64,000 bases of DNA, from assembly GCF_006337065.1 (NCBI RefSeq), contig NZ_CP040872.1:3373204-3437203 (forward strand), written 5' to 3'. A program made the position numbers and the translations under genes. Shown one piece after another: positions 59,859 to 64,000 of this stretch (its first letter is position 1; every line of letters begins with the position of its first letter). This DNA comes from Agromyces laixinhei. GTDB taxonomy: Bacteria > Actinomycetota > Actinomycetes > Actinomycetales > Microbacteriaceae. The notes under the pieces were generated by a model. The model ran no database searches. It was not told where the DNA came from and was given only the letters and a program-made list of their open reading frames with translations.

Positions 59859-61616
59859 TCAGCGTCCGCCGACGGCGCGATACGCGTTCACGATGCCCTT
59901 GCCGTAGAAGCCGTTCGACCAACGCGAGCCTTCGCACGTGTGCGTCGCGGTGACGACGGTGCCGTTCGGCAGGTTCCGCGTGTAGACGAAGTCGGCCGGC
60001 ACCGGGCAGGCGGTGCGGTCGGCGCTCACCTTCATCAGTGCCTCCACCGCCGCGGGCGGGAAGAACTTGCCGCCCTGGCGCCAGTCGGGCAGGCCGAGAC
60101 GGCTCACGATGAGGGCAGCGACGCCCACGGCGTGCGGCGAGGCCATCGAGGTGCCCTGCAGGTACTGGTAATACGCGCAGGTCTCGCCCGACTCATCGCA
60201 GCTCTTCACGACATAGTCGACCGTGGGGTCTCCGTTCTCGTCGATCTCGCCGTTGGCCTCGGCAAGCGACTGCGGGTATGCGGCGAGGATGCCCTTGGAC
60301 ACGTCGCGCGTGCCCTCAGGCGTGTCGTAGACGTCGCCACCCGGAGCTGCGACATCCACATAGCCGTTGCCGTAGTCCGAGTAGTACGCCTTGCGCTCCG
60401 AGACGCCGGTGCTCGACACCGAGATCACGCCCTTGCCCTCCGACGGCATCGACGTGCAGCTCTCGGGGTCGAGCATGTCGCGCAGGTACGCGATCTCACC
60501 GGGCTCGCTCGCGAAGTCGGGGCTGCCCGCGTCGCTGATGACCTTGGTGTAGTCGGTCGCGCCATTGCCCGCCGCCGCGACGAGGGTCACGTTGTGCCCG
60601 CGTGCGTAATCGAGCGCGCGCTGCATCGCGGCGATGACGGTCTGCTGCTCCGCCTGGTCTTCGGGGCTGTCGGCCGGGTGGTCGACGCAGTTGAAGAGCC
60701 ACGGGTCGACGTAGTAGCTCATGTTCACCACGTCGATGCCGTTGTCACCGGCGTAGGTCAGCGCGTCGACGGATGCCTGCAGGAAGAAGTACCCGGAATC
60801 CTGACCGGCGCGGAGGTTGACCAGGCTCACCTGCGGCGCGACACCGGCGATGCCGATGCCGTTGATCGGTGACCCGATCGTCGAGGCGACGTGCGTGCCG
60901 TGCCCGTTCTCATCGACATCGGCCGGATCTTCGCACGACTGGTCGGCTTCCTCTTCACACGGCCCGTCGACCGGGTCGCCGTTCGCGTCGACCGGGATGT
61001 CGACGGTGAAATTGCGGCTGAGCTCGGCGTCGAAGTTCGGCGCGATGTCTGGGTGAGTTCCATCGACACCGGTGTCGATGATCCCGACGCGCACCTTGTG
61101 CGAACCTTGCTCCTTGCTGTACGAGCCGTCTGCGGTCGCGCCGATCTGCTGCATGTCCCACTGCAGTTCGGCCAGCGGCTCGGCGGTGACATCCGTTCCG
61201 CCCCCGCGTCGCTCCGCACTCTCTGCGGGCGCCTCCGCACCCTCCTTGACGTCGAGCTCGGCGTTATCGGCCTTGCGTGCCTCACCGACCGCAGCGCGAT
61301 CGTCGGGCACGTCGCCGATGACGCGGTTGCGGGCGGTGCCCTCGATCACGGCTTGCGTGTCGGCGGCCGTTGCGAAGTCGGCGCCGGCGATGACGGTGGC
61401 CACGCCCACCGCGGTGTTCTCGCTGACGATCGAACCTCCGGCGGCTTCGATGGCCGCGTGGGCCTCGCTGCTCGTGGCATCTTCGGTGAAGAGTACGACG
61501 TACTCGTGTTCGGCGGCGGTATCGCCGTCAGGGGCGGCGCCGGCCGGCGCCGCCGCGAACGCGGTGAGGGCGATCGCGAGGATCGAGATCGCCGCAATGG
61601 GTCGCATGTGTGGCAT
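59859..61616 (-). CDS. Secreted S8 family subtilisin-like protease
   Basis: 585 residues. A signal peptide ends near AAPAGAAP; the inhibitor I9-like propeptide (EYVVLFTEDATSSEAHAAIE) follows. Catalytic triad: Asp181 in VGIIDTGVDGTHPD, His239 in GHGTHVAS, Ser490 in LQGTSMASPHAVG. A Cys-containing insertion (DGPCEEEADQSCEDPADVDE) lies between Asp and His, and another (CDESGETCAYY) just before Ser. There is no C-terminal anchor, so the enzyme is released. AAGGA lies eight bases before the ATG at 61616. Upstream are two C5/G5 palindromes. Confidence 0.93.
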   Translation of the reverse strand: MPHMRPIAAISILAIALTAFAAAPAGAAPDGDTAAEHEYVVLFTEDATSSEAHAAIEAAGGSIVSENTAVGVATVIAGADFATAADTQAVIEGTARNRVIGDVPDDRAAVGEARKADNAELDVKEGAEAPAESAERRGGGTDVTAEPLAELQWDMQQIGATADGSYSKEQGSHKVRVGIIDTGVDGTHPDIAPNFDAELSRNFTVDIPVDANGDPVDGPCEEEADQSCEDPADVDENGHGTHVASTIGSPINGIGIAGVAPQVSLVNLRAGQDSGYFFLQASVDALTYAGDNGIDVVNMSYYVDPWLFNCVDHPADSPEDQAEQQTVIAAMQRALDYARGHNVTLVAAAGNGATDYTKVISDAGSPDFASEPGEIAYLRDMLDPESCTSMPSEGKGVISVSSTGVSERKAYYSDYGNGYVDVAAPGGDVYDTPEGTRDVSKGILAAYPQSLAEANGEIDENGDPTVDYVVKSCDESGETCAYYQYLQGTSMASPHAVGVAALIVSRLGLPDWRQGGKFFPPAAVEALMKVSADRTACPVPADFVYTRNLPNGTVVTATHTCEGSRWSNGFYGKGIVNAYRAVGGR

Positions 61617-61659
61617 GGAGCATCCTTCCTTCGTTGGTGGAGCTGCCTGCCATATTGGC

Positions 61660-61697
61660 ATACCCCCGAATGGGGGGTATTACCCCCGTTCGGGGGT
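61660..61697. promoter_or_regulatory. Twin C5/G5 palindromes, metal-repressor-like operator
   Basis: ATACCCCC-(5)-GGGGGTAT (61660-61680) and ACCCCCG-TT-CGGGGGT (61682-61697) are adjacent perfect inverted repeats, 44-81 bp before the subtilisin start. They resemble the sites of CsoR/RcnR-type repressors, which bind T-A-C-rich/G-rich palindromes. No such repressor gene is in the window. They could also be hairpins of a leader RNA. Confidence 0.55.
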
Positions 61698-61709
61698 CAT
61701 GTCTGCACC

Positions 61710-62063
61710 ATGCTGCACGCGGGCGCACGCGTGACGGACCGGTTCGATCCAGCCACCAGCGACGTCGACGTCGACTTCCTCGTCGACTTCCAGCCCGACG
61801 CGCCGAGGTGCGTCACTCCGTTCCTCAGCCTCAAAGAAGAGCTGGAGCGCATCATGGGCCGTGACGTCGGCCTTATCGAGGCGGCCGCAGTACGCAACCC
61901 CTCCGTCGCGCGTTCGGTGAGGCCGTTGACGAGTATGCATCCTGAGTCTGCGGCACTGCTCTGGGACGGGCGGGAACACGAGTTCAAGAACGTCGGTGAA
62001 GCCCAGGGCAGGATCGTCGACGAGCGCGTCTACGACACCGCGGCCGAGGATGAGCGGGCATGA
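61710..62063 (+). pseudogene. Decayed MntA-HepT toxin-antitoxin fusion remnant
   Basis: 117 residues are open, but the reading is broken. Residues 1-65 fit the MNT nucleotidyltransferase (MntA antitoxin) from its second metal-binding Asp on: SDVDVDFLVDFQPDAPRC, LKEELERIMGRDVGLIEA. The N-terminal G-S-x(9)-D part is missing. From MHPESAALLWDGREH it reads like a HepT start, then jumps to FKNVGEAQGRIVDERVYD, a HepT-like middle. In intact systems MntA AMPylates the HepT RNase. This copy cannot be functional as a nucleotidyltransferase. The break may reflect deletion at both ends. Confidence 0.6.
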
Positions 62064-62119
62064 TCATCGCCTGCGTGACGGATGGAAACCGGGGATGATC
62101 GGCGAGGCGTTCATGCGGC

Positions 62120-64000
62120 TCACGCCGCGACCGTCACGCGCGCACGCACGACGTTCTCGACTCGGGCATGCGGGGATGCCGCGTCGCCTTCGGCCTGTGC
62201 CGTCACGCGGGCAGACAGAAAGTAGGTGCCCTCATCTGCGAAGACCTGCTCGTCGTGCAGAGAGACGGTCGAGCCTGGCGCGATGACCGCCGGCTCCCCG
62301 AGCAGCCCCGTCGCGGCGAAGTCCGGCCGCACTTCCACGATGACGCCGGGGCGGGGAGCTTCCGCCGAAAGCTCCACGGTCACCGGTTCGCCCGCTCGCA
62401 CCGACGTCGACGGTGCACCGTTGACGGTGAGCGAGGCCACCGGCTGGACGCCTCCGCGCGCGGCAGCGCCCTCGGGGATCACGACCTGCCCGTCGACGAC
62501 CTCGTAAGACGATGACGGAACTGGCTCGACCCCGTCCTCCACCCAAGTCGCCAGCTGGCGCAACGCGGCTTCGAGCGCACCCACGTATGCCACGGTACGG
62601 TCGGGGAACTCCTGCGGACCATCGTCGCCGTGGAGCGCGTTGTCGACGTACCAGATCCGGAATCGGTCGTCGATCTCGTCGCCGAGATGCTCGGTGACCC
62701 GCGAGCGATACCAGTCGGCCTGCCAGGGGAACGCCTCCCGGTCGAGTAGGCAGGCGACCACGATCATCTTTCCGCTGGTCTTCCCGGTCGGGAGAGTGCC
62801 CGCGGCGCTCTGGGTGAACGACGGCCCGAGCAGGAAGGGCCGTTGCGGAGGCACGGGGGAGCCATCCGTGGCCCGGAACTGATCCCAGACCGTGTACTCG
62901 GACGAGGGAACCTGATGGCGATGGTAGGTCTGCGCTGCCAGAAAACTCGAATTGTCGACCGTCACCTCGTCGCCGATGGCCAATGCGGTGACCTGCTCGT
63001 CCTGCCCGGGCTCGATGCGACCGAGATCGCCGTCCACACTCGAGAGTCTGATGACGGCACCGGCGGCGGTGCCCGACCGCACGATCAGCTGCGCGCCGAG
63101 AATCCATCCTTCGGGAGCCTCGGCCAGGCGCACCGCCGAGGGTACGTTCGCTCGGCCGTTCGCATTCAGGAACGACTCGTCGACTCCCCCCGCGTTGAGT
63201 TGCGGGCCCTCGGTTCCGGCGTCGGTGATGAGCTCGACGATGGATGTCTGCAGGCGCACCCGATCGCGATGGACCGAGGAGACGGCATCGGCCCCGAGGT
63301 ACCCGTCGGCGGTCCAGAAGTCCTCGGCGTAGGTGGGATCGGCCGCCATCACTCCCGGATACAGCACGCTGAACGCGTGCATGCCCATCGTCTTCCAGCC
63401 GAACCACGACCGCGGCGGAAAACCCATGCGAGTCACTTCGTCGAGCGCGGCGCGCTCTTCGTCGGTGAGCTGGAGGCTCTCGGGATCACCTCCGACGTCG
63501 TATGCGTCGACGATCCGCGGGAACGCGTCGCGTAGCACTCGCTGCGCGTGCATGCGCACGCTGAACACGTTCGGAATCGACATCGGGCTGCCCGGCACGT
63601 ACGGAGCGAACCCGTCCCACACGCCCTCGGTGCTCTCGGATGAACCGATCGTGCGGTAGGCGCCGCCCGACCCGCCGTACAGGTAGCCGTAGGGGCGGTG
63701 CTCGCGCCCGTAGATCTGCTGCGCGACCGCGCGCGAGAAGCGGGCGGCTGCCGCCGAAGCTCGATAGGCGCCGATCGACGGATCATTGCCCGACATCGGA
63801 TTCGCCGCATCCGGGCCGCCTCCGTTCGTCTCGACGAAGTACGCACCGCTGCCGACCGAGAACGAGATCTTGTTGTACCCGCTCGTATCGGTCGGGGCGA
63901 GGTTCTCGCTCTGCGGGACCGGCGTCACATGCTGGAAGAAGCGCCCCTCGTAGCGATCCGACTCCGGAAAGTAATAGGAGAAGCGCGTCTCCGTTCCCGT
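62120..64000 (-). CDS. Secreted alpha/beta hydrolase with C-terminal Ig-like domain (5' end outside window)
   Basis: The frame is open to base 64000, so the start lies beyond; 626 codons are present. YYFPESDRYEGRFFQHV and YLYGGSGGAYRTIGSSEST indicate an alpha/beta hydrolase with the nucleophile Ser in a GGSGG elbow, as in tannase or feruloyl-esterase-like and polyester-hydrolase relatives. GKMIVVACLLDREAFPWQAD with a following D-N-A-L-H-G-D-D may hold the acid and His. From about 515 codons on, a beta-rich Ig-like module (VASLTVNGAPSTSVRAGEPV, PDFAATGLLG) ends the protein. Substrate unknown; extracellular action is inferred from the domain mix. Confidence 0.72.
   Translation of the reverse strand, partial: TGTETRFSYYFPESDRYEGRFFQHVTPVPQSENLAPTDTSGYNKISFSVGSGAYFVETNGGGPDAANPMSGNDPSIGAYRASAAAARFSRAVAQQIYGREHRPYGYLYGGSGGAYRTIGSSESTEGVWDGFAPYVPGSPMSIPNVFSVRMHAQRVLRDAFPRIVDAYDVGGDPESLQLTDEERAALDEVTRMGFPPRSWFGWKTMGMHAFSVLYPGVMAADPTYAEDFWTADGYLGADAVSSVHRDRVRLQTSIVELITDAGTEGPQLNAGGVDESFLNANGRANVPSAVRLAEAPEGWILGAQLIVRSGTAAGAVIRLSSVDGDLGRIEPGQDEQVTALAIGDEVTVDNSSFLAAQTYHRHQVPSSEYTVWDQFRATDGSPVPPQRPFLLGPSFTQSAAGTLPTGKTSGKMIVVACLLDREAFPWQADWYRSRVTEHLGDEIDDRFRIWYVDNALHGDDGPQEFPDRTVAYVGALEAALRQLATWVEDGVEPVPSSSYEVVDGQVVIPEGAAARGGVQPVASLTVNGAPSTSVRAGEPVTVELSAEAPRPGVIVEVRPDFAATGLLGEPAVIAPGSTVSLHDEQVFADEGTYFLSARVTAQAEGDAASPHARVENVVRARVTVAA

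Overview
The window is about 70% GC, densely coded DNA with GTG starts, many ATGA stop/start overlaps and an actinobacterial gene set: MurB next to HadA/HadB-like dehydratases, DUF1918, an FBP-domain protein, Stealth and PucR regulators. The envelope genes, a class E-like sorting signal and the very frequent heptamer GGATGCC/GGCATCC suggest a Microbacteriaceae member, perhaps Agromyces-like. The family is inference and the genus a guess. I see no rRNA, tRNA, CRISPR array, prophage or intact insertion sequence.

Layout. 1-4.4 kb: 3' part of a giant repeat-built, sortase-anchored surface protein. 4.5-7.5 kb: operon for a ribbon-helix-helix regulator, a DUF4097 protein and a drug/lipid-type ABC exporter, with its operator over the first start codon. 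7.8-9.9 kb: murB, hadB and hadA. 10.2-17.5 kb: amine oxidase, aldehyde dehydrogenase, glutamate dehydrogenase and GABA aminotransferase, divergent from a PucR regulator. Together these would take a diamine such as putrescine through GABA to succinate while glutamate dehydrogenase regenerates 2-oxoglutarate. 17.6-30.1 kb: mixed genes (GH1 glucosidase, PadR, SGNH esterase, FusB-like zinc-finger protein, bile-acid-type symporter, TetR/SRPBCC/lipoprotein set, class V aminotransferase, flavin monooxygenase, membrane protein with GntR). 30.2-41.6 kb: envelope genes (Stealth phosphotransferase, DedA, two-component system, cardiolipin synthase, phosphodiesterase, TagE-like glycosyltransferase) and a DEAD-box helicase.

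42.97-57.9 kb holds the most coherent accessory system: two divergent operons around a PucR-type regulator. One has a dipeptide ABC transporter (with a permease-ATPase fusion), two serine hydrolases of beta-lactamase/DD-peptidase folds and a hydantoinase-like amidohydrolase. The other has an M20 deacylase, a COG3375 acyltransferase, an N-acylamino-acid racemase and the D-aminopeptidase DppA. Acyltransferase, racemase and deacylase match the known route that turns D-amino acids irreversibly into L-amino acids. The whole reads as uptake and salvage of D-amino-acid peptides, probably from peptidoglycan. A 15-bp motif, 14/15 identical, lies upstream of both arms and may be the shared operator.

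57.9-64 kb: TetR with a divergent membrane protein, a secreted subtilisin, twin C5/G5 palindromes that look like a metal-repressor site, a decayed MntA-HepT toxin-antitoxin fusion, and a large secreted alpha/beta hydrolase cut by the window end. Several start codons were moved from the longest open frame on the basis of ribosome-binding sites, operon overlaps and family lengths; these choices are given per gene.
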